The notes: a model not told the origin generated them from the letters alone. Counted from the first letter of the stretch, positions 46,848-59,900 are shown. The stretch: DNA of 64,000 nt from Megalopta genalis (GCF_051020955.1 NC_135017.1:27002689-27066688), one strand, 5' to 3'. Made by a program: numbers and translations.

Positions 46848-47200
46848 TTAACTCTTTGCACTCGAGTGGCAACTCCGAGGCGACACTAAATGTTGCTGCG
46901 GCATTTTCAAACGAATTTTTTAATTATTTTCAATTCGTCCGTATTCAATAAATTTTATATTATATATTCATATATATATTATATTTATATTATTATATTA
47001 TATTATATTATATTTATATTATTATATTATATTATTATATTATATTATATTATATTATATTATATTATATTATATTATATTATATTATATTATATTATAT
47101 TCATATAATAATTCAACTTCACATGTATCTGATGAAGACAAGCAATCTTCACTTTGACTTCATTTTGAAGTTAAGACGATCTCGAGTGCAAAGGGTTTAA
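46848..47200 (+). mobile_element. TTAA-MITE, CCCTTTGCACTCG family, with TTATA microsatellite
   Basis: Left TTAACTCTTTGCACTCGAGT and right TCGAGTGCAAAGGGTTTAA are inverted repeats flanked by TTAA. A TTATA/TATAT run (46960-47105) fills the middle. The 72-codon Tyr/Ile frame is an artefact. Confidence 0.88.
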
Positions 47201-47398
47201 AATAGTTAATGGAACAAATTGTGAAAATGCTATGACAGTGAATGAAGAATTATAATTGATTCTAAAAAAAAAAACGAAAGTGAATAAAATTTAATAGAAC
47301 ATGTGTACTTTTCGTAATCGGTTTAACGTTTTGCTAATGTTTTACTCTTAATTCCGTGTTTCATCTCGATCTTTATCGAGTACCAATAACGCAGCAAC

Positions 47399-47760
47399 TT
47401 TGAGGATCGTAGTTGCTATAGTTCACGGACAACGTGTGTATCGTAAAAAAACTTCTCCCGCGGTTACCTTTGAGGATCAACGCTGTCATGTTACATCAGG
47501 ATTACCCGTATTTCAAAAGACCTCGCACTCGATGGCTTTTCAGGATCATAGCTGTTATGCTACATGTGGGTCCCGTGTGTTTCAAAAAACCTCGCACCTG
47601 ATTGCTTTCGAATGTTACAACTACCATATTATGTGAGGAGATTACCTGTATCTTCAAACATGTCGCATTCAATTACAATCGAAGATCACGATTACCGTGT
47701 TATTCGAAGATTATCCGCATTCCGAACGAGCACTCGATAACTACGGCCGATTTCGATGAC
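47399..47760 (+). repeat. 69-bp minisatellite, about five units
   Basis: Units start at about 47399, 47469, 47538, 47606 and 47676 with TTTGAGGATCATAGCTGTTA-like sequence, followed by TTTCAAAAAACCTCGCAC. Divergence grows toward the right. 69 is a multiple of three, so one frame stays open for 78 codons, but the residues are not conserved better than the bases. Confidence 0.85.
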
Positions 47761-48016
47761 CTTGGAACATATTGGCGAGGTCGATGTCTCGAGAGCAAGC
47801 GAAATAATTTGTTACATCGATTGTAAGAAACACGATCGCGATAAAGAAGAACTGCTTCTTTTGGCAATTTCGAAGGCGTGGATTTTTAAACATTTTAAAA
47901 TAATATGATGCTTGATACTGCTTAATACTGTTAATTAACATTAGATTTACGGAGCATGAAAAACAGCTGCTTTATATTAATTTATAAAAGTAACAATAAG
48001 ACGTTTATTCTGACTT

Positions 48017-48264
48017 TTAACCCTTTGCACTCGAATGGCGACTCTGAGGCGCCACTAAAAATTGTCATGCTATTTTTCAAAATCATTCGAAGAGCATCAA
48101 ACTCGTTTATACTTTAAAAAAGACTATTAAAATTGCATTGTACTTGCCAATAGGCCCAATTTCATACGCATGAGTCGCGATAAATTATATAAAATAGAAA
48201 TACTGTAGATCAGAAATTATGTTTTGGATTTCGAATTCAAATAGCTTCGACTGCAAAGGGTTAA
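48017..48264 (+). mobile_element. TTAA-MITE, CCCTTTGCACTCG family, reference copy
   Basis: TTAACCCTTTGCACTCGAAT at left and TCGACTGCAAAGGGTTAA at right, flanked by TTAA. 248 bp, non-coding, with internal GCGACTCTGAGGCGCCACTA. The piggyBac-like target site is visible; the superfamily is inferred. Confidence 0.9.
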
Positions 48265-49580
48265 CAAGTGTTATTGTAACATTTGCCATAGTTAACATAT
48301 AAATTGAATAAATAACTCATAAATGTATCTTTACGATACGAATAATCGTAAATGAAAAAATTAATGACCCGTCATTTTGACGGGTAATAATAATATAATT
48401 AATAATTAATAATAAATAGTAATAATATACATTTTCCGTAAATCTAATGTTATTAAAACCGTGGGGCGATTAATTGTTACAGAGTAATTCACCTAACTTC
48501 AACGACGCAATCTTTAACATTTAACAGGCGTTTTGCTTTTTCTCTGTTTTTCTCGGTTTCAGGGCATTTTTGTAAGAGAATTAAAATAAACATGCATGGT
48601 TTTAAAGCGTTGCAGTGAATACTATTTTTGATAAAATTTTACAAAGTTATTTATTAACACTTCTAGTATTTCTTACGAGTGAAAATGAAAAACTAATAGC
48701 GGCATAATAACAATTCAAGTGAAAACGTAAATTTATTTACGCGACCCGTTCGTCAAGTGTTAAGCAAACCTTAACTTTCGGTGTAAAATTTATAATATGT
48801 GATTCACTTGCAACAAAACGCACACGAAACATTCGTTACATCATCGCGAGCGAAGGAGATATTTCCGAGCACTTTTACTCCCCGTACGCAAAGTTATTCT
48901 CGACGTGACCTTGGCACGTGCCCCAAGGTCGACCGACAAAGTGGTTCGAAATGTATACAGTTATCAAACTTCCATCCGATTAAGTAATCGTGACGGAACA
49001 TCTTTGCGAAGCATCCACCGACCGAACTTCGGCAAAAATCCCATTAGCTTCAACGTCAGCCGACCTACATCCGAAAGAGGTCACCTTTACCTCACTGGCA
49101 ATCATTTCATCGACAATCACTTCACCAACACGATTCCATCGGCGACGAACTTCGCCGGCAATATTTACCCGCCCACACGTTTCGATTACCGGCAATCATT
49201 TCTTCGACAGTGTTTACTTGTCGGTGTTGACCTATAGTGCGTGTGACCATTGTTACTTTTATTCGATCGGCGACGATATGTGTGCGTTCATACACAGTTA
49301 TCGCCATACAATTCTCTTCGAAACAATTCCATTTTGTTAATGCATGTTGTAAAAATACTGATTCGGAAAACGTAACGCGAGAATTTTCGAGCAATTTTTC
49401 AAATGGAATTTCAATTTTTGATGTTTTCGTCCAGACGAATTGAATTTGTTTGAATCGTTAGACCTATATAATTTATGTACAGTAATTTCTCCCGGAAATG
49501 CTAAATTTCAGGTTGCTGTGAATTTCCTTGTCCTAGTTCTACGCATATGTCATTTATAGCTACGTCGATGCTAAGGATCG
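48265..49580. other. Stretch without gene; CpG-rich around 48.85-49.3 kb
   Basis: Frames of 62-116 codons overlap on both strands at 48799-49443. GGCAATCATTTC recurs at 49098 and 49191. No recognisable product. Confidence 0.4.
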
Positions 49581-49587
49581 AAAGACA

Positions 49588-49695
49588 ACATAAAATAGTC
49601 TGAGTATGAGTGAATTGCCTTCGAATCATGTCATGTGGCCTCCGAATTGCCTTCGAATCGTGTCACGTGGCTTCGGAATTGCCTTCGAATGGTGG
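49588..49695 (+). repeat. 32-bp tandem repeat, three units
   Basis: GAATTGCCTTCGAATCRTGT, then CAYGTGGCYTC, occurs three times with few changes. Confidence 0.9.
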
Positions 49696-50299
49696 CAAAA
49701 AATTCGAAGTAAAAAAGTTAAGTCATCGTTTTTATTCTAGCATTATTATGTATTCATATTAATGTGCAGCAATATGCTATGTTGGCCGCTGCCTTTTTTG
49801 GCAACTACTCCGAGTTTCTATAAAAACGAACCGCGAGGCTCGAAGAGAATCGTAACTTAGTATTCCGACCTCGAACACTTCTGGAAGAAATTACTGTACA
49901 TACATACATACACAAGTTCCTCTAGCAAGTATATAAAACTGTCAAATTTATTATGTTATTAATTCTAACTCTAATCTCATAACATGGTATCTACTCCAAA
50001 TTTGACTATACATTTTTCTCAAATACAATTAATTTTATCGAATAGATATTAAATATTCCGAACTCAATTATTCTCAGAAATCGGATCTTTATATAAAATG
50101 AAAATCGTTCGCATTAATTACAAGAAGCGGGAAATTTGCTTCTAACTATTATTACAAATCAAATGAACTATTTTCTTAGAGTTATACTAAATTTGATGAA
50201 AAATAGTATTTTTTTATATTATCGTGAAATAAACATATAGCAGTCGAGTGCAGAATATTTAATATTTATATTTTAGACAAAATGGAGAAACTGGAACGA

Positions 50300-51012
50300 G
50301 CTACGCGACACAACTTATTGCACAATCCAATCAGGATGTAACGTTGCGCTGCAACCAAATGACCGTTCCATTATCCGAACACCGCGAAGTTTCCCTGGTG
50401 AATTCGCACGAGCGAAGTTCCGACGATAAAATCGTGTCGGTGAGGCAATCGTCGACGAAACGATAGTCGGCGGTGTAAAGGTGACCTATCTGAAAGTACC
50501 GTGTCCCCAATTGGCGAAGACACAGCATTCGGTTCGGCGTAACTTCATCGTTTGCCCTTAATTCGCACGTCGGTCGTCATGGCGCGCGTCCGCGGCGCGG
50601 CGCGGCGCGGCGTCGCGACGTGTGCCTCAATTAATATCAAAGTCAAAGCGTCGCCCTATAACGTTTGTCGCGGGCATTATCTGTGTACAGACTTCCGGTT
50701 GTCGGTCGGTCCGTGTTCGTCGGACTGTTTGCGCCGGCTCGTGTTCACCGGGACGGCATGCCGGTCTGATTGTGAGCGTAAATTACGAGGCACCGGCCGA
50801 ATTGGACACGCTCGGCCGTGATATTCGGATCGGTCTCGCGTGCGTCGCGACGTCGGATTCGCAGAGATCACCGGATTTCGGCTCCCTCGCGGACGTCTCC
50901 CCGAAATTTCGGGAGTCTCTCGATGTTTCTCGATGTTTGACAAGCGCCGAACAAACGCGGCTAACGCGCCGCGCCGCGCCGCGCAGTGCGCGTTCAGTTA
51001 ATGAGCGTTGGA
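50300..51012. other. CpG island-like block with GGCGC repeats
   Basis: Very CpG-dense. GCGGCGCGGCGCGGCGCGG at about 50590 and the complementary GCCGCGCCGCGCCGCGC at about 50970 could pair over 380 bp. Frames of 88-137 codons exist on both strands without motif. Candidate promoter or regulatory island. Confidence 0.4.
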
Positions 51013-51230
51013 GACGAAATTCTCATAATTTCTGAGTTGCTCGATGTACGATGTGAGAAAGTTAATATCGTTTTAAAGAGAATAAGACGAAATTCATAAT
51101 TCCTGCGTTGCTCGATGTTCCATGTGAGAAAGTTAATATCGTTTTAAAGAGAATAAGACGAAATTCATAGTTCCTGCGTTGCTCGATGTTCGATGTGAGA
51201 AAGTTAATATCGTTTTAAAGAGAAAATAAG
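51013..51230 (+). repeat. 72-bp tandem repeat, three units
   Basis: GACGAAATTC starts units at 51013, 51086 and 51157. Each continues GTTGCTCGATGTWCSATGTG, then AGAAAGTTAATATCG and TTTTAAAGAGAA. It abuts the CpG-rich block. Confidence 0.93.
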
Positions 51231-52330
51231 GAAGTGCACTAACTGATTGAAATAAACCTGAATTGTTTGTTAATCGTAGGCTAACTAAACTGGTGTTATA
51301 TTCTCCGGAATTGTTCACGTGTTAGTGTTCACTGAACTAGCAAGGAGAAAAGTTATTTTAGAATGCTTCGTATAAAGAAAAAGATAATAAATAATAAATA
51401 CAAGAATATTTATAAATAAATTTTTGTAACGAAATTAACGTATCTGCTTTCTTTTCACCCATTCACTATAATAATATAATATCGATCTCTTAATAAAAAG
51501 AGTTACCGAAAACGTGTTGTATAATAATAAATTTAAATATATATCTGGCGAAAAATTGATTTTTGGATACATAAATAAAGAAATTTTGTTTTAGGTGAAA
51601 TATGACCGGCTTTCATTCAACTTTCAGTCATCCTACGGTTAAATAAACGGCTCGCTAGTGATTTTTACCATCGCAGTTAATTGTTGCTGATGAAATATTG
51701 ATCGAAATATCTCGTTGCAGATGTGTTCAAGATTTCTAAGAAATTATCAGGAATACATGGTGGCCGGATCAGTTGAACTTGACGCGACAAATATTACAAT
51801 AACGCTGGTTAAAAATCGAAATAAACGTCTCATTGTTACTTTTCTAAACTAATACAACGCAGCTGCTTTCATTGCCCCGTGAATGTAATGTTAATCGCGC
51901 TATTTTCTACCTTATCTCAGTTGTACAACACGTTCGTAAATTCCAGCATTACCGAAAAGTCGATCTACCGATTTTTGTCGAGAGGACAACGCGCCGAGCC
52001 GAGCGGAATTTCTGCGTTGTCCCCGTAAAATTACACGCCGGATAATTCGAGCCTCCAATTATGCGACATCGCGGATCGCCGTTTAATCCGGCGAATAAAT
52101 AAACGCGCGATCGCGCCGCGCGCCGTCCCGCCACCGGCGAGTAATTAAATTTCATCGACCGCGGGGATTCATTAAAAATTCATTTCTCGTTGTTGCTAAC
52201 TACTGCTGAATCACTTACGTGAACATGGCCGACCTTCGACCGGAAGTCGAACGTACTCGGTCAATCTAGTACTGGTGCACTCGGTTTTCTCGAAATAGAA
52301 CGTTACAGAAGCTAATCGAATTGGAAATTA
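51231..52330. other. Stretch with nothing recognised
   Basis: AT-rich to 51940, CpG-richer 51950-52260. A TAAATAAACGGCTCG at 51641 may be a worn TGAGCCG-family end. Confidence 0.4.
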
Positions 52331-52545
52331 TTTTATATATTATATTATATTATATTATATTATATTATATATATATAATAATAATATAATTATAATAATA
52401 AAATATTATATATTGTATTATATTATATTATGTTATATTATATTATATATATATATAATAATAATATAATTATAATAATAAAATATTATATATTGTATTA
52501 TATTATATTATATTATATTATATTATATTATATTATATTTATTCT
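52331..52545. repeat. TTATA microsatellite with a duplicated 80-bp block
   Basis: ATATATATAATAATAATATA, AATTATAATAATAAAATATT, then ATATTGTATTATATT occurs twice in tandem, flanked by TATAT units. Confidence 0.92.
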
Positions 52546-55500
52546 ATTTATTCTATTATTTCCAATACAAGAATACAATATAAATAAAAATGTAAAAGCA
52601 ACATTTAGTTCTATAATCATCGACACCGCCATAAGTATTGCTCGCCCGTCGACCATTATCGCAAAGTTGTTCCTCTGTTTGCAACAAAGGATTCCTTACC
52701 CATGTGCATATGTACACGTAGACGAGTAAATAAACAAATAAATAAGAAAAAAAAAAAACGTAACGATCCTCCGGATCGTTAGCGTCGAAAAATCGTGATG
52801 CAGGATCGATCGAGGGATGCGCGATGGAAAAGAGATTACGCGATCGTCGGTAGGGCAATTACTTGCGAATGCATGAACGAAAGTGTTCCCGTGGCGATCA
52901 TTTGTAGCGAGACCGCCCTAAACGCCGAAGACGAAAAACGGGACCCGTAATTGATTGGAGCATAAATAATGCGTCGCTTGGAAAGTGAGCATGTCGAACC
53001 GACGTAAGTATCGTTATTATGATATATGCGGGTCGGGCCGGAGATCAGCTCGGAGCGGTCTTGAATGCAAATTGCAAGTCGCGATGCATTCGGTAGCGCC
53101 CACACGTTCGTACCTGGCGCAGACGTCTAATATTAACGGCCGAATATAATGATCGTTACGCGGCTTTGTTCTGGCTGGCTGGAACGCTAAGATCTGGCCG
53201 GGGCTCCGCGTTACGATACGCAGAAACTATGCGCCGATCTAATCTCGGGTTCAACAAGTCCTCGCACTTTAATTTCATTCCGCCGTTGAAATCCCGCGGT
53301 TAATCATCGATCCGTTGTTCCGTCGATCGCCGGCCCGACAGGATTCCATTGTGCTCGCGACGAATTCTTCGCGGGCTTTTTTTTCTCTCTCCCTTGCATT
53401 TTCCCCGCGCACGCTGTACGCCAGCCCTGGGTCAAAATGTCGATGCATATCGATAGCTCTATGTAATTAGACTTGCAAAACGGAGCCTTTCTATTCGAGC
53501 GGTTTCATCGTGCTCCGGACGCGCGGATAAATAAAATTCAGGACGAAAGTCGAAGTTTCGTTACTTACGTGTATACAGGGTGGGGCGTTTGAAACGAAAC
53601 ACCTCGCTTGTTTTTTTGGCAATAGGAAAAAAAGTGTGCGACAAAAGTTGTTTGATTTCGAGGGGCGCGTTGTACGATGTCGTTAACTTTTTTGTAGGTT
53701 GAGACGTAGAAGACAGATGAAGGTTAAACTTGTTCTTTTTTAATAGGATGATCTAATTTTTTATTCACTTTCTGATAAAGCATTACAAGGCGAATACAAT
53801 GGCCTATGAATGAAGGTTATTCGAGGTCACAACGTATAAATTATAATGAAAAACGAATGGAATAAATTGAAGATTTTATTTTAGAAAATTAACAAATTTA
53901 ATGCAAAATTAATGATAAGCTATTTATAAAACTAACGATAATTTACTTAATGAAATTGTAATAGTAATAAAATGTTAATAAACTCAGTGTACTGTTATTC
54001 GATATCCGATTCATCGTCAGTGCTTCGCGTGCCATCTAAAATAGCTGATTCTCGTGATCTTCCTTGCACATTTCTTGTTAAGTAAACGACAATTTCGTTA
54101 AAATCTCTTGAAATCCACGTGTCAAGGTTTTACATCCAAAATAGGTCCTAAATAAAAAGTACCGTTGCTTATTAACAAATATATACACTTAAGTATAGCA
54201 GTTAGTTAAAAAAAAAAACTATCAGAATATGTAAAAATCTCAGAATATTTTTTGCTCACTTTCAAAGATATTAATTTGATGTTTCTTTTATGCAAGTAAT
54301 GATTAAAACGTTGGGTATTGATACCTTATAATGAGTATTGTATAAATAAATGTTAATCTCTTAATTAGTTTCTTATCGCTTTTCCGATAAGTATAAAAGA
54401 AATAATGAAAACGAGAGAAGTGTACATTAAAATTAATGATAGATTATTATTTTATAATTGCATTCTACATAAAAATGATTTATGTACGATTATTCGTAAG
54501 AATTGCCACACTAATAAGCATTTCTTCGGAAAACATCGAAACTCCGAATCGTTTGACTTCGAGGCTGGGCCAGGAAACTGTTTCGGCGATTTGTGTATGG
54601 CTCACGCGATAAGAAACGTCCGCGAAACGATCCTGAGCTCCGCGAATCGTGATTCATAAACCTGTCGGATTCTAGCGAGCGGAAACGTGATTAATCGGTC
54701 GAAGCCGCGATAAAAATTTTGTACAGCACGTTGCCTGTCGAACGCACGTACGCAATTGTTACGGACAGCTTTGCAATTTTTGCGTTTGTTCAGAGTCTGC
54801 CGTTCGTTAGCGATTCAGTGACTTATATTTTTGAAGCGAAACGATCGCAGTGTTCGATCCTGTAGGGAATTTTGGGACGAATTTAATAAATCCTAAAATA
54901 ATTCATTTCTCATGTACGAGGCCCGATATTTTTTCAAAGAACATATAGAGATCGATCGATGCAACAAAGAGTACAATTTCATTAAACAAGGTTTAATCGA
55001 TTAGATGTTGCAATCTCTTTGGAAAGTGTATGTGTTGCTGTTGTAATATAGAATTAAGTTGTAATGTTATTACCAACGACGAGTGTACTCGTTATAACAA
55101 AAAAGGTGTTACCATTTCTTCATGACGAATGCACACGTCAAACTGCTTAGCTTTTTTTATTAAATAAAACGTTTATTATCAATTTTATTATTACAAGTTG
55201 TTGTATAATTATCGAACAATTTTTGTTTGAGCAATCGGGAAAGTTCTTTTTGGTATTTTTTTACAAGTCTCTTTAAAGTTGATACAAATTTTATTCGAAA
55301 AATGACAAAAATATAAATAGACTGCAGATGTTCGTGCAATTGTGACGAGTGCAGACTTTTAAAATTCAAGGAAATTTGTAAATTAACAAAGTCTAATACA
55401 TTTTTTAGTTCCCAAAGTAAATTTCGTTTTGCTTCCAATTTTCGCAAAGTGACGTATAAAAATGAGAATTTGCATAAGGATGTTATCAACAAGGTTCGCG

Positions 55501-56287
55501 TGAATTTTTGGAATTCCACGTTTACGACATATCCGTCCTTCGAAACTACGGTGTTAAATAGGTCATGTGAATCATGAAAGGTGATAAAACGTGCCTATGA
55601 GTGATATTATGTGCCTATTCATCAAATTTCTAGCGGTTCTGTAAACGATAACGATGCGTAATCCCAGTAACCACGGAATATTGATGTATGACCTATTTTA
55701 CGTCCCAAATGAGTGTTCACGCAGAATTGTAAGACTCGGTTCAGTCTAAACGAGGACTGATAGATGCAAATTAGACCAATCTAGCAGAGACTCGAAACAG
55801 ATTCAAATCCGACGTACCCAGACCCAAGAAACCCGAATCAGACCGACGCAACGTCTGATTCGGGCCAATTTAGGAATCCCAAATTAGATCATACCGGGGC
55901 TAACATATTCTGTTCTGATCAATCCAGAACCTAGAAGCTCGATTCAAACTGCAATAAACGAAATTTATTGTCACGGTCAATAATTTCAACAGCTGTATGC
56001 AATTATCAGTATTATTGTGTATATGATTCGATTGAAAATGTGTAGACCGATTTATCAGATTTTTCAGTATCTTTCGTTGGTCGATTGTAGTACAGTTTCT
56101 GTTAACAAGTTCTTCTACAATAATTGTAAAATGTATGGAATATATGAATTAATTTCGCGAGAATTTTAATTGAAATACTGCGATGAAAGTACTTTTGGCT
56201 ACATGGAGAAGTACTATTTCTCCATGACGATTATGCTTGGCATACATAGCTAAAGGTTTGAAAAACACATTTAACTACTCTTGTCGT
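52546..56287. other. Long stretch without a convincing gene
   Basis: 52750-53570 is CpG-rich. TACAGGGTGGGGCGTTTGAA at 53575 resembles the ends of some insect transposons but no partner end was found. 53600-54530 is AT-rich. 54530-54870 is CpG-richer. A perfect 12-bp stem CCCGAATCAGAC/GTCTGATTCGGG with a 9-base loop lies at 55832-55864. Confidence 0.4.
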
Positions 56288-56912
56288 TAGACTGCGATTT
56301 TTATGCGTTTCTGATCAAAATCACCAGGGAGAATATCAAGCTCTAAAGACATTCAAAAAATGTAAGAAAAGAAGCACATTTCTATTTGACACTTAAAGGT
56401 AATACAAGATAATAGACAATTTAGATAATATCAAACAGTAATGTCATTTTTCTCAATTTCAGAGTGTTCCAACATTCTCCTGAATTTATTAGATTTGTTA
56501 ATAAGAGAAATATATTTTTGTTCAACTTACATTTAATGCAATATAGATCAACACATATGTATATGTAAATGTACAGAACAATACACGTACATATCAAAAT
56601 GGAAGCAATGCAATCAGAAGTTCTGAGAACCATTACAAACGCTCCGTGCTACGTTTGCAAAGAAGAATTCCGAGAAAACCAAGAAATTAGAATAGTAACA
56701 GATAAAATTACATGTCAAATCAGCTGTACGACACTAACACGTCTAAAAGACTGCAGAGAAAGCATCCCATAGACCTTCTAGAATGGCACAACATCTTCTC
56801 CAATGTCTTTTCCAGTTCTTCTACCAAGAACAGCATTTACGTGACATACCGTCGAACAGCAACAATTAAATTTATCAAATGTTCCCAAGGGCAAATTGTA
56901 AAGGCTAAAATA
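56288..56912 (+). other. Left flank of the 200-bp array, opening with a TAGACTGCG end
   Basis: TAGACTGCGATTTTTATGCG at 56288 matches the left end of the TAGACTGCGG MITE family. The matching right end GCATAAAGATCCGCAGTCTA lies at 57821-57840, on the other side of the array. Short frames at 56569 and 56712 have no recognisable content. Confidence 0.5.
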
Positions 56913-57735
56913 ATGGAGCCAATTACCGTGGAGCCTTTATTTTGTTTCCGGGCATAATTAACTCTATAATTATCGAATAAAACATATTCAATTATTTTAT
57001 CCTCTTATTTTGTTCAATTATATTTTTTATTTTTCAATAAAAAAATTGAACACGTTTTACTCGATAAATTTAAAGATAATTATACCCGAAAATAAAGCAA
57101 AATCACAGCAATTGGTAGACTAAAACAATGGAGCCAGTTACCGTGGAGCCTCTATTTCGTTTTCGGTCATAATTAACTCTATAATTATCGAATAAAACAT
57201 ATTCAATTATTTTATCCTCTTATTTCGTTCAATCTTTCAATAAAAAAATTGAACACGTTTTACTCAATAAATATAAAGATAATTATACCCGAAAATAGCA
57301 ATTGGTAGACTAAAGTAATAGAGCCAGTTACCGTGGAGCCTCTATTTCGTTTCCGGTCACAATTAACTTTGTACTTATCGAATAAAACATATTCAATTAT
57401 TTCATCCTCTTATCTTGTTCAATTTTTCAATAAAAAAATTGAACACGTTTTACTCGATAAATTTAAAGACAACTATACCCGAAAACAAAGCAAAATCACA
57501 GCAATTGGTAGACTAAAGTAATGGAGCCAGTTACCGCCTCTATTTCGTTTCCGGTCATAATTAACTTTGTACTTATCGAATAAGACATATTCAATTATTT
57601 CATCCTCTTATCTTGTTCAATTTTTCAATAAAAAAATTGAACCCGTCTTACTCGATAAATATAAAGCGAATTATACCCGAAAACAAAGCAAAGTCACAGC
57701 AACTGGTCACTCCACAGTAACCGACTCCACAACCC
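56913..57735 (+). repeat. Four-unit tandem array, periods 215/190/203 bp, with inverted outer ends
   Basis: ATGGAGCCARTTACCGTGGA starts units at 56913, 57128, 57318 and 57521. Each continues TTTCCGGTCATAATTAACTT, ATCGAATAAAACATATTCAA and AAAAAAATTGAACACG. The right boundary CACAGTAACCGACTCC inverts the unit start, so the array looks like an amplified inverted-repeat element. A diverged start lies at 45294. Confidence 0.93.
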
Positions 57736-57740
57736 TACTG

Positions 57741-59900
57741 TAGCAATAGAAAAAAACGTCCTTTGAAGCGTCAACAAATAGATCAAGGGGGCTCTAACAC
57801 AATGAAAAAATGTCGATTCTGCATAAAGATCCGCAGTCTAGCGATAGCTTTGATCTCGGCTGCAACAAGAGCGTGCCCTTTCGGCTGGTTCCCCTGTTGG
57901 AAGTGGTATTGTCCAGCCCCCGGTGCGGCGTCTTTCCCCGAAGAGAACAAGTGGTCGTGGACCCACCGGCTAGCTGAACCGGCTTTGGCTGATCCCCGAG
58001 GTGGTTGCCACGGCGCATCGCGACGCGCCGCTGTATTGGCGTGGCGCGGCGCGGCGCTGCGATCGAGACGCCAGTTCACCGCGCGCCGTCGACCTGGTTG
58101 CATGTCGTGTTGTGTAACGTCCGTAAACCGCTCCTGTCAACGTGTTCCTATCCGCCGCTCTGCGCATCCCTCCGCGCGCATTTTGTTTACCGGCATCGCT
58201 ATCAATTTTCATTTCGGTGGACACCGTCGTCCACCGCTACGAACTCCTCTCCGCCGAGATCTACCTCCAGTTCTCCAATAAAAAGAAACGAAAACAAAAA
58301 CCAAGAGACCTCCGTAACGTCCGAGCTGGTTGAAACGAATTCACGGTAGCCCACAGGTCAGAGTCGCCTCTGACAACCTGTAGACAGTGATCGGACGACA
58401 GCGACGACGTTCACTATCAGTGAGTAAACCGATCCTCGAATCCGTGGCACTCTCTTCCGAATCCCCGGGGATCATCCGCTCGGCCCGCGCGAGCTCTGTA
58501 AAATTCCCGGCGACTTTTGTAACCAGCGGTACCTGTCTCGTATCGATTCAACCCCCTTGGTTTATCGCGTGGCCATTCGAGAAGCTTTCATTAAAATCCC
58601 AGCTCCCCGACTCGAAGAGCGCCCACAATTGTATCAACGCGGCTCTTAATCAAACCGTCACGTTCCTTAACCCAGTATCGCGCGGTTCCATGCTCGAATC
58701 GATATCTTTCTGGGTTAAACGAGCAGACATCACAACGTCGCGCGAGGGTCGCATTCGTCGACCTTTTCCTTCCGTACATTTCATTAAGGATATTAGGCAA
58801 GGATCCTGGCGAGAGTCGTGTCAGCGATTCGGACGGGATCGGGCCGGGTCCCGGGAGGGATTTGCCAGAACGATGGTATATCTGTTCGGCAAACAGGGAT
58901 TTCGGGGTTGATTGTCTCCGGAGAGGGTGGTCTCTTCTTCCGCGCGATGATCGACCGGCCTTGAACGCTCGAAAATACGTCTGCGGGTATCGCCGAGTGC
59001 AGTGGGTCGGTCCGCGTGGACCTGCACTCGCGGGACCCGCCGCAAACCCGTTCACCTTCGGCCCGCGAGAGGCCCGAACATATCCGCGGCTCTCTCTCTC
59101 TTTCTCTCTTCCTCTCTCTCTTGCTTTCTCTCTTTCTCTTTCTCGATCCTTCCGCTTAGGCGAGCGCCCAGTATTTGCGGAACGTGACTCGGTCCGCGTA
59201 CGGGCTCGCAAAAAGACGAACAGCTAACAAAGGAAACGACCTTTCCGTCTCTGTCTCTCGGAATTCCTGAATTTCATCATGACGCGTTCGAACGCCGAGG
59301 ACGTTCTCGCGCGAGCAAACCGGCGCGGGTAAACCGGAGCGAGTAAATCGGAGCGAGCAAACCGACGCGAGTTTAACGACTCTCGCCAGACTCGTGCGTC
59401 ATTAGGAAGCCGCGAGAGGAAACTTCGAACTCCGCCGGTCCGATTCTGCACCGTTTCTCCCCTAATTAAGGCCGGAGCTCTCGTTCTCGGTACGTCCCGT
59501 CGGCTCCTAAATATCGACGTTTCCCCAGGCCGATCGGCCGCGTCGTGTTCCGACGGGCTGACCGGAAGCTCGACAATTTTCGATTACACGGACCTTCTAA
59601 TCCGCGATCGATCTCTGTCCTACGCGCCGCCAGTTCCATCAAACCGTGGACACACCAGGAATGTCCCTTTGGCTACGGCCAATTCCATTAGCTTCGCAGC
59701 GAATCGCCGCGATCGGGAAACCGTGCGCAGGCTCCGGCTCGTGTGCAAACGTCTTTCCTCGGGTACACGTTTGCAATTCCGATAGGAGCTTGCTCTGTCC
59801 GCAAGTGGCTACTTCCGACTTGCGAGGTCTGTAGGTGTACGCGCTGTTTTATGCCGGCCGTTGTCCGATAATCTTCTTGAATGCTGGATTGTTTAGGTCG
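57741..59900. other. 2-kb CpG-rich block; candidate regulatory island or distal first exon
   Basis: The longest GC-rich segment outside the exons. It contains GGCGTGGCGCGGCGCGGCGC at about 58037 and a CT-rich run at 59089-59145. Frames of 60-206 codons lie on both strands and in most frames, as expected from GC content, with no recognisable domain. ATCA|GTGAGT at 58420 is a consensus-like donor, so 58005-58419 could be a non-coding first exon. This is weak evidence. Confidence 0.4.

Noticed and set aside
53570..53700. TACAGGGTGGGGCGTTTGAA as a transposon end
   Set aside because: Reminiscent of insect element ends, but no inverted or direct partner and no coding remnant was found, so it is mentioned only as a possibility.
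58591..59211. 206-codon minus-strand frame with Arg/Glu-rich region
   Set aside because: The Arg/Glu part is the antisense of a CT-rich microsatellite, and the rest overlaps open frames on the other strand.
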